Part shown: positions 33,064-46,630 of the stretch, in pieces
How the letters are laid out: every line of letters starts with the position of its first letter
Position numbering within the stretch: position 1 is the stretch's first letter
Origin: Phocoena phocoena
Taxonomy: Eukaryota; Chordata; Mammalia; Artiodactyla; Phocoenidae
Direction: 5' to 3'
DNA: 64,000 nt
NCBI RefSeq assembly: GCF_963924675.1
Contig: NC_089231.1
Location: forward strand, 70,607,691 to 70,671,690
Notes under the pieces: generated by a model
Told to the model about the DNA's origin: nothing
Databases searched by the model: none
What the model saw: only the letters and a program-made list of their open reading frames with translations
Program-made: the position numbers and the translations under genes

Positions 33064-33256
33064 GTGTCTACTTCAATGTAAATGCAAGAGAAAGACCACT
33101 GAAGGTTTAGAAACAAGGAGAAGTTTTCTTGTTTCTCTAGATATCTTCACTAAGGCATTGCCAGAAAATTCAAGCTACTTCTTTTAGAAAATTATCATCG
33201 ATCAAACTATTTCTATTTTGGAAATGTTGAGAAAATAAAACGTGCCTTAAAAAAAA
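33064..33256 (+). pseudogene. second 5'-truncated processed mRNA 3' end
   Basis: A 193-bp insert ends with AATAAA at 33234-33239, 'acgtgcctt' and a poly(A) tail. Direct repeats of 18 bp with two mismatches lie at 33046-33063 and 33257-33274 ('...gctacctacca'). Only 3' UTR-like sequence is present; source unknown. Confidence 0.75.
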
Positions 33257-33634
33257 AAAGTTGGCTACCTACCATAGGGGTTTTGAACTGGGGCTCCTAG
33301 GGCCAACTTAGACTTGTTTTGCTTGGCTTCTGCAGGTATTTTAACGACTTGAATTTGAATGATGTTTTTACACAGGCTACATATATTCCTGCTGACCACA
33401 GTCCACACCATTCCCTAATGTCTCACACTCAGCCTGCTTTACTTATTTCCATTATCTGCCAGGCTTTTGAAACCACCTGAGTCTGAGATCCTTGCCCTTG
33501 GGCTACAAAATGACATTGGTGAACAGCACCGGTGTGTTGGTGGAGTAGAAGAGAGGCCAGATTCTACACTGAATAGCTCCCCTGCATCCATGCAAAAAAT
33601 ACTCCATGGGAGGGATTTTCCATCCAATGACCTA

Positions 33635-33871
<237 letters not shown>

Positions 33872-34074
33872 TCATCCTTAGATGGGGAGGTGGTCTTGTT
33901 GTTGGGGGTTCCTTTTATGAATGTCAGAGGAAAGAGAAAATAGAAGAAAAAGCCCCCAGAAGTAAGCAACACAACTTCTGAAATCCCTTAACCTGCAAGA
34001 ACTCTTCCCTAGGGGGATTTTACAATGATTTCTTTTCATTTTGGATGTGGAACCTCCAGCCAAGCCATCAGAGG

Positions 34075-34260
34075 ACTGCAGCCCCAGCTGATATCTTGAC
34101 TATAACCTCATGACAGGCCCCAAATCAGGACCGCCCAGTATTAACTCCTGAATTCCTGACTCACAGAAACTGTGAGATAGTACACGTTTATTGCTAATTT
34201 TGTGGGACGTCACCTGTTATATAGCAATAGGTTGCTACTATACTCGGCCTTATCCTAAGA
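34075..34260 (+). repeat. MLT1-like LTR fragment
   Basis: 'cctgactcacagaaactgtg', 'atatagcaataggttgctac'. Confidence 0.65.
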
Positions 34261-36088
34261 ATGTCCATAAATCTATGGATTTGATAGATTAGGCATATAC
34301 ATTTTTGTAATGCAGACTAAGATAAACACGTAACTATTAAGACAGAAATAATTATTGGCTGCGTTCTTCAAATCACATTGCCTACCATCAGTGAACATTA
34401 ACCACACTCCGGAAAATCTACACACAGCTTATTGTCACAGAATCTTCCTCTGGAATAATTCTGTTTTCCTCCTGCAAACCTTTGTCACTAAGGTAGCAAT
34501 CCAAAGCCCACTATTATCACTCTCGCTTCCAAGTGCCCACTGCACAGAGTTTGAGAAGAGGGCTAATTATGCCATCTAATTAATTTGTGGTTCTAATGTG
34601 CTTCTGGGGAAAGCAAAGCACCTCCATTGTCTGCAGGAAAGTCATTCTGAGAAACAAGAGATGGCTTTTCCAGGGATTTCATCATGATTTTATTTGGGGG
34701 AAGGAGATCTCCTGGGTGTCTGCAAGAAGAAGGGGAGCGGGAAATGGCTTCTAGAATTGCTTGGTGGGGGACAGGAGCCTCTATTTTTAGGCCTTTGAAA
34801 AATCAGCCAAGCCCTGGATTTGGGACACAGCTGCAAATGTTCAAACTCTGGATGAAAGAGGAGAAATGGGGGCAAATACTTGATATGTGGTCTGCCTTGT
34901 GCCAAATGCTTTGGGACTGAGAAAGGCTTGCTTGTCTGACTTTTCAAGATGAGCCGGCATGGCCATACATTTCCATGGGCCCTCCCATCTCCTCCGTAGC
35001 ATTCATCACACTTGTCATTCTCAGCGGCCGCCACCATGCAGCAGAGCCTTGATTCAAACCTTGGCCCCACTGTCTACTAAACTGGGTGGTTTTGGCTAAG
35101 TCACTTAACCTTCTGTTCTTCAGTTCCCAGACTCTACCCCCAGAGACCCTGATTCAGGAGTCTGCATGTTCACCAAACACCCTAGGCAGAGCTTCTGGAA
35201 TTATCTGCTCCTATGAACCTTTGTTAACTTTGCTTAGAATGAGAAAACTGGCCCAGGAGTCAGAGAACTTCCCTTCTAATCTTCTTTCTTTATTTTAGAA
35301 GCTGTGTGACTCCAGTCATGTCAATAAACGTCTCTGAGCCTCACTGTCCTCAATCAGAGAATGGAGACAAGAATCATGACCCTGTCTATCCCTAGAGGCA
35401 AGATGAAAACTAATTAATGTGCAGGATATAAAAATAACACTAAGACAAGTTATATGGATTCATTGATTTGTTTGACTAAGATGTGAGTGCCTACTATGTG
35501 CCAGGCACGAGGAATATAGAGATCTGAAGTCATGGTTCCATGCTCACAGTAAAGATCAGCACCATGGTCCAACTTCTGGGCAAAAGAAACACCTAAATGT
35601 ACTGAATACATACCACCACTTCCCAGTCTTATGCTCATGGCAGACATCACTAATCAACCATAGCAATCTCTTTCTTTGAATCAAGCTGAAACCTCCCAAT
35701 CCTTCTCAACACAACATTCCAGGGAGCCACTGTCATTTGATTGGAGTTGACCTACAATGTGGAACTTTTTATTATCCTGGGATTAGAGGAACAAACATAC
35801 AAGTGACCAATATCTCTTTGAAAAACACTGCTTACTTATCTCTGCTTTTTAATTCCCTTCCCTCCCATGCACTTGACCACAGACAACAGCAAAACATAAG
35901 AAGCAGTGAGAAGAATGGGTCTTTGCTTCTGTGTGTGCAAAGGAGAATTATGGGAAGTCAGAACCATGTAAGCCCAGCGTTCCTATGGAAGGTTCTGACA
36001 GCAGCCAGAGCAGATAAGCCTCGGCCACTTTCCAGAGCTGGGGTCAGGCCTTGAGATCAGTGTAGGAGCTTTAGTATTCTCTAGATGA

Positions 36089-36405
36089 GGGGCTTCCCTG
36101 GTGGTGCAGTGGTTAAGAATCCACCTGCCAATGCAGGGGACACGGGTTTGAGCCCCGGTCCAGGAAGATCCCACGTGCCGCAAAGCAATTAAGCCTGTGT
36201 GCCACAGCTACTGAGCTCGCGCTCTAGAGCCCACAAGCCACAACTACTGAAGCCCGTGTGCCTAGAGCCCGTGCTCCAGCACAAGAGAAGCCACCACAGT
36301 GAGAAGCCCGCGCACTGCAACAAAGAGTAGCCCCCGCTTGCCGCAACTAGAGAAAGCCCGTACGCAGCAACGAAGACCCAACGCAGCCGAGAAAGAAAAA
36401 ACGAA
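36089..36405 (+). mobile_element. CHR-type SINE, long form
   Basis: 'ggggcttccctggtggtgca' to 'acccaacgcagccgagaaag'. TSD 12 bp, one mismatch ('ttctctagatga'), at 36077-36088 and 36406-36417. Confidence 0.95.
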
Positions 36406-38805
36406 TTTTCTAGATGACAACAGAAACCCCTAACCCTTCCATCTGATCCCTCTACTGGATGGGAGTTGCATCTGTGTCTTGTTAAATCTAGACCCAGGGT
36501 AGCAAATACCTCTCCCATGCCCATGCCAGACATCACTAATCAATCATGTCATTCTTTTCCACTGACTTCAGGCATGGCCTCCTCTGAAAACAACATGGTC
36601 TTCAACCCAGGTAGTCATGGGCAATTGATTGACATCAACGTTGACATACAAAGGCCCACTTTCCTTTTCTGTGAAATTAACCTGTGTTTCTTTAAGAGAA
36701 ATAAGAAAAAAGTTGAGCTGTTCTCTCTTTTTGTGTTACCCATATTAGCCAGGCTGTGTACCCCTGGGAAGCACTCTCTGAAATCCTGTGCTCATCAGCA
36801 TATGATCCTGATATTGTCTGTTAATGGGACTCTTCCATTTTCACTAACTGGCTCAAGGGCAGGGAGAGAATTCTATTCATTCCTGTATCCTGATGCCTAG
36901 GACAGGGCCTAGCATGAAAGTTTGTGAACCAAACTCTCTGGAAAATGGAGATAATGCGTTTGAAGATGAAATAAAATTATATATGTAAGAGTGCTTGCCA
37001 ACTGCAAATTGTCACACACGAATCTAAGTTTCAGCTTCAATTAACAAGAGCACTCCTCTTCAAAATATTGCCAAACTGAACAATGGCCAGGCTTTCTGGT
37101 CAACCTTGGGCAGCCTTGGATAGAGTCATATTTCTTCCATCAAGCTGGATGCAGTTTTGCAAGACTGACTCGGGCACCAGAGGAGACAAATGAGCAAAAC
37201 TATGACCTCATCTTCCAGTAGGGAGGGAGGCGGGGAGGAAAGGTCTAAGGAGACAGACTGAAGCCAAGTCACCAGAAACTTTCCCTCCAAAGGCAGCTGA
37301 CTCTGGAGGGCACGTCGCCTGGACAGCCTCTGCCCAGGGCATCACCCAGTAAAGAACGCATGGAAAGTGGCAGCAGTAACACCCTGAAAATACCCAGCGT
37401 CGCCATCAAGGGTAAAAAGGCCCCTGAGTAACATAAAAAAAAAAGATCAATATTTGTGATTGCTTCTCTGAGAGGTACCTGCAGAGCAGAGCGGGGATGG
37501 GAAGTGTCCACCAGCCGGAAATAAAAAAAAAGCAAGGGACTTATTTTCATATGCATGAGGCTCCTTGAGACGGCCAATGGTCAGGGAACTAGCTTGTATT
37601 CTGGAGGCAGTAGGAGATACAAAGAGAACACTTTGTATTAGCTAGAGATGGGCAAATCTTCAAGCCAAGGGGAAGAACCAAAGACACGGAATCGTGCTCA
37701 AGCCAGAGGGACTTTGGTGGTGGCAGAGAGGCTTGGCAGGATCAGTCCTCCTTTTCCCGGTTCCATCTTGGAAATCAAGATGTCAACCTCTTCCCTGGGG
37801 GGTGCAAACAAGTCCCCTAACTGCTGGCTGAATCCCGCCCATTGAAATCCTCAGGAGGCAAGCACCCACCATCCTGGATGCCAAAATAAGTTAGGTCTTC
37901 TCTACCTCTTTGCGTCTCCCAGGTTCTCTGCTATTGCCAAAAATATTGGGGGTAGAGAAACCCTAAGAGCTGGGAGCCAGGAAGCCTGGGTGTGAGCCTC
38001 AGGTCCGCCCCTGATGATCAAGTCCCTCATCCTTGGTGGTCCAGGGCTTCTTGTGCTGTGACGAGACAGGGCTGGACCAGACACTCTGTCAGTTCAAGTC
38101 CCTTCCAGGGCTGGGATCAGTGGGACTTCACAGTGTTCTGGTCCCGTGACTGCTGGCGAGGATAGCAGCTTGGACTAGGGTGATGGACGTGGATAGATGG
38201 CGAAGAGTACTTGGATCTGAGATATATTGTGGCAGTAGAGTTGAGAGGATGGACTGGATACAGGGGAAGCAGCCTGAGAAACCAGGAGAGTTGTGGTCCC
38301 GCCTCCTGGGCTGGGCAGACAGCAGGAGCAGTGAGAGGTGGTGAGGGCAGGGAGGCAAAGAGGTCGCTCTGTTCTGTCCGTGCTAAACCTGAGCTGCCAG
38401 TGAGACATGCAAGAGCGCAGTGAGCAGGGAGCTGGAGAGATCTGGAGTTCATGGGAGAGGTCAAGGCTGTAGGTACAAACTAGGGGTCAATGGAATACAG
38501 ATAAAAGCATGGGCCTGGATGACAGCACACAGATAGAAGGCAGGACAGGGTCCAGGATGGGACCCTCCAAGGCTTAGAGCTTGAGCAGAGGAGGGGGATG
38601 GAGCCAGGAATGAATAAGAGGGAGTTTCAGGGTGAGGAGTGAGGAGGGAAGGGTGTGGGTGGATGAAATAATTAAGAAGGGGGTACTGGATGCTCACGTG
38701 TGAACTTAGTTTGAACTTTATAGCAGGATTTTTTTTAAAGATGATGGGAAGAGAAAAGGTTTGGAAGACACACTGAGCAGCAAGAAAGAATATAAAGTAC
38801 GGGAG

Positions 38806-39708
38806 AAGAGTATGGAGGTTCCTTAAAAAACTAAAAATAGAGCTATCATATGATCCAGTAATACCACTCCTGGGCATATATCTGGAGAAGACCATAATTC
38901 GAAAAGATACGTGCACCCCAACACCAACAGCAGCACTATTTACAATAGCCAAGATGTGGAAGCAACCTAAATGTCCATCAAGAGAGGAATGGATAGGGCT
39001 TCCCTGGTGGCGCAGTGGTTGAGAGTCCGCCTGCCGATGCAGGGGACACGGGTTCGTGCCCCGGTCCGGGAAGATCCCACGTGCCACGGAGCAGCTGGGC
39101 CTGTGAGCCATGGCCGCTGGGCCTGTGCGTCTGGAGCCTGTGCCCCACAGGGGGAGAGGCCCCAACGGTAAGAGGCCCACGAACCGCAAAAAAAAAAAAG
39201 AGAGGAATGGATAAAGAAGATGTGGTACCTATATACAATGGAATATTACTCAGCCATAAAGAAGAATGAAATAACGCCATTTGCAGCAACATGGATGGAC
39301 CGAGAGACTGTCACATGGAATGAAGTAAGTCAGACACAGAAAGACATATACCACATGATGTTGCTTATATGTGGAATCTAAAAAAAGGGCACAAATGAAC
39401 TTATCTACAAAACAGAAATAGAGTTACAGACGTAGAAAACAAACTTATGGTTACCGGGGGGGAGTGGGGAAGGGATAAATTGGAGATTGGGATTGACGTA
39501 TACACACTACTATATATAAAATTGATAACTAATAAGGACCTACTATATATCACAGGGAATTTTACTCAATACTCTGTAATGGCCTATATGGGAAAGGAAT
39601 CTAAAAAAGAGTGGATATATGTATATGTGTAACTAATTCACTTTGCTGTACACCTGAAACTAATATAACATTGTAAATCAACTATACTCCAATAAAAATT
39701 TAAAAAAA
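38806..39708 (+). mobile_element. 5'-truncated L1 3' end
   Basis: 'tatggaggttccttaaaaaa' to 'ctatactccaataaaaattt' with an A-tail. TSD 'ataaagtacgggag' at 38792-38805 versus one mismatch at 39709-39722. Contains a nested SINE. Confidence 0.9.
38996..39197 (+). mobile_element. CHR-type SINE nested in L1
   Basis: Short-form body; perfect 16-bp TSD 'aagagaggaatggata' at 38980-38995 and 39198-39213. Confidence 0.95.
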
Positions 39709-39929
39709 ATAAAGTATGGGAGGTAGGAGAGAAAGGGCTGTCTTGGTTGGATGGGGCTGCAGGAGAAGAAGAGTCCTTAGGGGAGAGCCAAGCTTCAGTT
39801 CAGGCAAGATGGCATAGGTAATGCTTTGAGAAATTGCAAATGTGGAAGAGTGTGTTGATGACATAAAGTCACAGCTGACTGCAAATGAAAAATCACGAAT
39901 CTCAAAGTTATGAGACGTTATCTACTAAG

Positions 39930-40090
39930 TCCTGATATCAACCCTGTGGAGGAGGTATCACTATTTCCATTTTACAGATGACAAAAAAGAGGCTCGGAGA
40001 GGTTAAGTGACTTGCCCAAGGTCACACAGTCATCAATGATAATCCTAAGATTTGAACCCTTGTCCTTCCGACTAGAGAGACCAACCTCTT
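39930..40090 (-). repeat. MIR SINE, reverse orientation
   Basis: 'ccattttacagatgacaaaa', 'gaggttaagtgacttgccca'. Lies about 140 bp 3' of the CUB3 exon. Confidence 0.75.
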
Positions 40091-40231
40091 AAAAAAAACG
40101 ACGTATATTTACCGTGTCAATATATTAAAAAACTCATGTAGCACAACCCTCCCCAAAAGACATATCTAGAAGAAATTGTCTTAACTTGCACCTAAACCCA
40201 AGGAGAAAAAGTGACTGGCTAGAATACTTAC

Positions 40232-40428
40232 CTATGTAGTTCATGATGAATCCCTGGCCCTTCCCAAAGATGAGCCCGGCAGGGTCTGAGTGGAACTGGA
40301 TGGTTAGGTCCGGCGTGGACGAGTACAGCTTCTGGGGTCCGCTGTTTCCAAGGTACTGCCCCAAGATGTGGGGCATGACCTCATCACCGTCGTAGATGGT
40401 CAGGATGTCGCTGTTGCTTAGGTTCAGG
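40232..40428 (-). CDS. SEZ6L: SEZ6L exon: second half of CUB domain 3
   Basis: This 197-nt exon is bounded by an acceptor in 'ccccccaag' and a donor in 'gtaagtatt'. It starts with one base completing a codon (probably Phe, TT|C), continues with 65 codons beginning LNLSNSDILTIYDGDE, and ends on the G of a Glu codon. The DILTIYDGDE stretch and the later TIQFHSDP and FIMNYI are typical C-terminal CUB strands; the acidic YDGDE is the usual calcium-binding-loop region of CUB domains. The first half of the domain (expected to carry a CGG start and an SPNWPEPY-like motif) should be in the preceding exon, which I did not find in the window. The domain lies extracellularly, before the three tandem sushi domains. 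Confidence 0.97.
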
Positions 40429-42929
40429 CTTGGGGGGCAGAGAGAACAGGAGGGGTCTTGTGAAGCCAAGTTAACAGGCATTCAACAAGCCTTTGATTTC
40501 TTTTTTCAAGCAACACTCATTTCCTTGAGATATACTATGCGTCAGATCCCAAGCTAGGAACTGGGGGTGAGGAAGGCATTGACTGAACCTGTGAACAGGA
40601 TGTGCTGATCCTTCTAAAAGCATCGCGGATGGATTGGGCCTTTGAAGACTCATTCATGAAACGACCTTCCCAGCATGGAGCTCACTGCAGAGTCAAGTGC
40701 TGCATTGTCTGTAGAATTGCCTTCAATACCCCTGTCATTAACAACTTTTTTTCCTGGGTGAAACTAAGTGCTGGGCATTGAGCCACCTGCTGGGGGTGTG
40801 ACACGGGTCTCGCATTTTTCTGTGATGCAGAGCAAGCTGACTGCTTGCTAATGATAACTTGCATTCTTATACAAGGCGAAATGATCCTTCCACTTATCGT
40901 TGGCAAATTCCTCAAAATCAACCAGCTAAGCTATTATGTTTAGGGGACGGAACAGAGAATGGGATGGAGGCACTTATTCATGAAATATGCTCCAACCTGC
41001 CATCACTATTCATAGCATCACAGGATGACACATTTTTAAAGACCCAAACACAATAGAGTACCCTGACACTAAATATTTGGACAGCGATGGACAGTTAATA
41101 ATCCAGAAAGCACTTCAGTACGGCAAAGAAACCTGTGCTATGTTAGGTGTGCTGGATAAAATTGATCTGTGATTGTAGGAACGCCAGACAGTTCAACTTC
41201 GGCTGCATCAATGACGGACAGATATTAACTTACGCCTCTTTCCTTCCTTTCTCCTTCTCCGCTTCTCTCTTTCTTCCCTTTTTCTCTTACGTCTTTCTCC
41301 TTTACTTGTATCCCCTCCCTAATATTTCCAAGCACCTATTATGTGCCAGGCACCGTGCTGTGCTCAGAGGACACGAGGAGTCACAGAGCAGAGGTCTGTT
41401 TAGACGAGAAAGCCAGGGATTGTGGTAGGAGTTACAGTCAAGGTAGGTACAGAGAAGTGTGTCTAACTCAGATGGGGGGCATCAGAGAGGCCTCCCTGGA
41501 GGAAGTGATCCTCAAGAAAGAGAAGGGGACCACTAGGCAGATAAACAGGAGGTGTGGGGGAGAGGGCAGTGCCTGAGGCAGAGGGAAGAAGGAAGAGGGG
41601 TCACAACTCCTGAAGGAACTTGCCTGGTGGTCAGTGTGCCCGGCTCTGGGTATAGACATGGAAGCAGGAGTCAGACCATGAAGGGTTTAGAGAGCCAAGT
41701 TTAGGTCACTTGGATGTCATCTTGCTGGGGATGGGAGACAGTAAAGGATCTTAAACAGGAGCATCCTGACTGAGCAGTTCGCTGCCAGAGGAGAGGCGTC
41801 CCCACCTCCCCACGCCCCCGCTTCATCCACTGCCCGAGGGCGGTGTTTGCTGCCACTCCAGGAGCAGGGAGGAGATGTGGAAACCACCCATGTTGTTGGT
41901 GCTTCAAGTGGTAAGAACAAAGCAACAGAAACACAAGGCACACTGCTGAAGGTCTCTTTCCAGAGGGCAGGGGACATATTTTATCTACCATAATTCCTCA
42001 TGTCAAGTTGTCCCAACAGGTGGCTTAGGGAGATTCTAACTGTCCCCATAACCTCCATCAGCTTCCCCGGCACCACCCCCAAACATCCTCTCCTAACAAA
42101 AGCCCTGCACTTGCTTTGCACACAGGGCTTCCAGACTAAGCTCCGAGACTCCACCTACTCCCCGCCAGTTTACAACCAGGCGACAGCCTCTAAACCCCTA
42201 TTACATTGACATTCTGGAGTCGCCACCTTCTCTTGCACACAGTAGGTGCTCAATAAATGCTATGCTATGAAAGAGTCTGCTGGAGACGCTATTTGACAAC
42301 AGAAATAGTAGGGCTGATGTCAGCTTTTGAACTATGGAAGAGCCTCTTACCTCTAGTACCATGAAAACACCAATAGCTCATGAAAGTGCTGGATTAGGCT
42401 AGTGTGAAACGTGGTAGATGGCAGACATTTTCCATAGGCCAACTTCATAGCCGATGTGCTGGTAACAGTGGGTTGCAGTGCACAACTTGGCTTTATTCTA
42501 TCATTCATTTCAATGATCTCAATGCAGTAGAAACATCTTCGAGGGTGCAAACAGCTTTCATGTGAAAACCCTAGCACAACCCTCTGTTCTTCCTAAAACA
42601 GGAAGGAGCACACAGCCTTGGAAATCAGAAAGCTCTGGTGTCATTCTTGGTTCGACACTTTCATGGAGGGCATGTGTTTTCTCTGAAGTTCCTTGTCTGT
42701 GAATAGGGCTTAATATTTCCAGTCTATGTCATGGGCTTTCAGAGTGAGGTAAGGCAGGCAGAAGATCTGGGATCAGACTCTAGGTTCACTGGTAGCACCT
42801 GAACAAGTCTGGTCAAGTCATTTGAATGTTACGTCATGTTGTAATGTTACTATGTGCATCACCACCGCCATCACCATCATTCTCTTTTTGGATTGCCATT
42901 TATACCAAATGACATCAGATGGCTTATGT

Positions 42930-43155
42930 CTGTGATTCTCAGCTAGAGGTGGTTTTGCCCCTTGGAGACAGTTGGCAATGTCTGGAGACATGGTTGTCCC
43001 AGTGGGGGCAGGGGAGGTATGCCACTGGTGAGTCCATGTCAGGGAGACTGTTAAACATCCTACAATGCACAAGATAGCCTTCTCCCAAATAAAGAATTTG
43101 GACCACAATTATCTGGTCCAAAATGTCAACAGTGCTAAGGCTGAGAAACCCTTAT
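42930..43155 (+). repeat. MER20 (hAT-Charlie) copy
   Basis: 'gattctcagctagaggtggt', 'gttggcaatgtctggagaca', 'aaaatgtcaacagtgctaag'. Confidence 0.8.
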
Positions 43156-43320
43156 TTATGGGAATGCATTTTGTAAACTGTGTGCAACAAACTATTAGAT
43201 GCAACTTCTCCTGTCATCCTGGAATTTCAAAGTCCCCTAAGCTAAGAATAAGCCAACAGGGACTAAGCATTCCTACTTTCTAAAGGGATAGACGTGGCCG
43301 TTGTTTAAGACTGGGTTCTC

Positions 43321-43656
43321 GGGACTTCCCTGGTGGCACAGTGGTTAAGAATCCACTTGCCAATGCAAGGGACACGGGTTTGAACCCTGGTCCGGGAAGA
43401 TCCCACATGCCGCGGAGCAAGTAAGCCCGTGCGCCACAACTACTGAGCCTGCGCTCTAGAGCCCACGTGCCACAACTACTGAAGCCCGCGTGCCTAAAGC
43501 CCGTGCTCCACAACAAGAGAAGCCACTGCAATGAGAGGCCCGCGCACCGTAAGAAGAGTAGCCCCCGCTCGCCTCAACTAGAGAAAGCCCGTGCACAGGA
43601 ACGAAGACCCAATGTAGCCAAAAATAAATAAATAAATTTATTAAAAAAAAAAAAAA
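43321..43656 (+). mobile_element. CHR-type SINE, long form
   Basis: 'gggacttccctggtggcaca' to an A-rich tail; diverged 12-bp TSD ('gactgggttctc' at 43309-43320, 'ggctaggttctc' at 43657-43668). Confidence 0.95.
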
Positions 43657-44801
43657 GGCTAGGTTCTCCAGAAGCTGAGCCTGAGCAAAGATGTGAGTGT
43701 CTCTTGGAGTCTGGCTTATCTGGGAGGCCACCCCAAGCAGCACTGGTGGGGAAGTGACACAGAAGGAAGGGAATGAGCCAGTGCATGGTGCATAGGTGGG
43801 CAAGTTCCACTGTGGGCAGTGGGCTCAGTCCTGCAGGAACTGTGAGAGATGGTGCAGAACATACCTTGGGGGAGAGGGAGCTGGGGTATTTATCTTCCAG
43901 CTCCCATCCCTCATTGGCCGAGGACTGCTACTAGGGGTACTAAATCTCCAGCACTTCTGACTTGCCCACGTGATACCAGAGAAAGCCTTCAGGTGAAGAG
44001 GGTTGCAGTAGGAAGCCATCATGAGTACACAGTGGCAAGGGCTACAGGGCTTGGCTAAGGCACCAATGGCATCTGCTACCACCATCTATGCAGCTCTTTC
44101 AATCTGAGCCCTTCACCCACTTCTAGCTTAATGAAGGCAAGGAATTCACTGGGCGATCAAAGAGGCTTGCAGGAAAGGCTGCCTTAAGGGGCAGGTCACT
44201 GTGGGAGGGGAACCAAGCCCCTCATCTGGTGAAGAGGGCTTCGAAGAAAGTCTTGGTGGCTTGACAGTGACTGCATTTGATGTTCACCAAGAAAAGAGTA
44301 ATGAGAAAAATTAGCCTGGAGCTGCCCGCCTACCTGGGGGCAGAGCAAAGGGAGAAAGGGGGGTGCTGGGAGTGAGCTACCCATCACTGATGAGAATGGG
44401 GATATTTCCTAGGTCTAGATGTGAACCCTAATGAAGGCAGCCACTGTGCATCTCCTTAAAAATGGTCCCACTCTGAAAGGGCGAGGGAATCCAGCAGAGG
44501 CGAAGGTCAAGTGCATCCAGGCTCTGCCCATATCAAGCATGCCCCATAAGAGAGAGGAAAAAAAAAATCAGCATTCTACATCTTCCATAATGTAACAGTG
44601 CAGTGACATTAGACTGTCCTGTGAGAAAGAAGCAGCGCACAAGGCCCTTTCTCATTGCAGAATTCCCAGCCCAAGAAGCCCTGCTGAGGGAGGGGCGAGC
44701 TTTTGAAAACGAATAATGTTTAGAGCTGTGTGATTATCAGACTGAACTACACTTCTTAGGACCAGAAGACCCATGAAAACAAAACTTTCAGCCTGAGAAG
44801 C

Positions 44802-44828
44802 AAAAAAAAAAAAAAAAAAAAAAAAAAA
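44802..44828. repeat. poly(A) tract of about 27
   Basis: No attached retrotransposon body or convincing TSD was found. Confidence 0.85.
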
Positions 44829-45596
44829 TGGAGAAGGTACGGGAAGGGCAGTGGGAGAAAGAATAAAGTTACTCTCTCCTGTATCCTTCTGGATCCATCT
44901 TTTTGAGAGGCTGGTTCCCATGATATATACAAATGCTGATACTTCATTTTCTGCTCCGATCCAAAGACGAGCCTGCGTTTTTGCTGGCCCATCCAGCTGT
45001 GTTTGATATACTGAGCACATCCAGGGTCCCTGCCGCTGGGCCATCCTCAGCAGCTGAGAGGAAAATGCAGAGACTTATTAAGGCAGAGAGACTGGCCAAA
45101 GGGCAGAGCAGGGTTTTCTGCCGAGGACGGAAGAGAGATGTCAGCCAGATACAATCTGAGGAGGCGCCAAGAAATCAGGGTGTCAGTTTTACTCCAGAAC
45201 TAATGGGAAATGGAGTGGTTCCAGCAGGCAGGTGGGTTTGATCTGACTGGAATTGGGTGGAGCAGGTCCCCCACAGGGAGAATTCCACGGGAAGACAGCT
45301 CCCCAAGGCCAGCCCCTGCATGTGCCAGCCCCTCTTAACTGCCAGAGGGAAAAGCTTTCCTTGGGCACAGGGTCTTGAGCTCCTGCCAGAAGACCTCAGC
45401 CTCTGTGTCTCCTCCTACACCACGAGCCACCCCTTTTCCCTTGGTCTCTGCCATAGGCTTTTCTCCATCTTTCAGCTGGATTGTGGGGCAGGACCTCACG
45501 GCTTACTACCTCCATCCTTCCCTGGTCCCAGTCGCTCTCCCATCAGCACTCAGGGAAATCCTTCCGAAACACAAAGCTGGACCCTTCACTTGACAG

Positions 45597-45918
45597 TACA
45601 ATAGATGAGCAAACATGGTCTATTCATACCATGGAGTCTTATTCAGCCACGAAAAGGAATGAAGTACTGACACACGCTACGACATGGATGAGCCTTACAA
45701 AAGAGACAGTTTAAAGAAGGCTACGTGTTGTGTGATTCCATTTATAAGAAATATCCAGAAGAGGTAAATCCACAGAAACACAAAGCAACTTGGTGATTGC
45801 CAAGGGCTAGGGAGACAGGCGAGGAGGATGGAGTGGGATTGCTTAATAGATATGGGTTTGTATACGATAAAACGGTTCACATCGTGTTATGTGAATTTCA
45901 TCTCAATTTTAAAAAAAG
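45597..45918 (+). mobile_element. old L1 3' end
   Basis: 'cttattcagccacgaaaagg', 'gtgattccatttataagaaa', 'gtgattgccaagggctaggg', ending 'gaatttcatctcaatttt'. Confidence 0.75.
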
Positions 45919-45920
45919 CT

Positions 45921-46127
45921 GGGCTTCCCTGGTGGCGCAGTGGTTGAGAGTCCGCCTCCCGATGCAGGGGACACGGGTTCGTGCCCCGGTCCGGGAAGAT
46001 CCCACACGCCGTGGAGTGGCTGGGCCCGTGAGCCATGGCCACTGAGCCTGCGCATCCGGAGCCTGTGCTCCGCAACGGGAGAGGCCGCGACAGTGAGAGG
46101 CCCGCGTACCGCAAAAAAAAAAAAAAA
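45921..46127 (+). mobile_element. CHR-type SINE, short form
   Basis: Short-form body and A20+ tail. TSD 'aaaaaaagct' at 45911-45920 and 46128-46137, inserted in the A-rich end of the old L1. Confidence 0.95.
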
Positions 46128-46254
46128 AAAAAAAGCTACCTTACCTTAGGTAAAGTACAAGTTTGATCCCAGTGTCAAGGCTGTATCTATGTTTTCATCC
46201 CCTCCCCTCCTCACAGCCTTATCTCTCCAACCCAATATTCCAACCCAAATATTT

Positions 46255-46630
46255 TACCCTCCAGCCAGACTGAATTACTTGTCAATCTTGCCAAAAAATG
46301 TGGCCCTTGCCCATCTCTGGGGCTTTCGACATGCTGTTCCCTGGACCCTGTATCCTTCCTTAGCCTTCCCTCTCTAAACCTGGGTAACCCCTCCCATCTT
46401 TTACTCTCAGTCTTTCAAGATCCGCTCACGCGTAGAGCTGCCCCCTCCCCACTTGAGTCCGGACTGGGAGCCCCTCTGTGCTCACCCCTCATACAGAGCT
46501 CAGCACTCGTGCCCCAGTGGCCTGGCATGTCTGCGTGAGCCCAGAGCCTCCCTGAGGCTGGGGAGCACGTGTGCCTGCTTACAGCTGTGTCCCCAGCTCT
46601 TGGCACAGTACTGAGTGTGTGCTGGGTGAA
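46255..46630 (+). repeat. L2 LINE 3'-end fragment
   Basis: 'ggggctttcgacatgctgtt' and 'gtccccagctcttggcacag'. Confidence 0.55.

Noticed and set aside
44795..44836. A27 tract as a second tail-only insertion
   Set aside because: Only a 6-bp 'gagaag' match flanks it, which is not convincing as a TSD.
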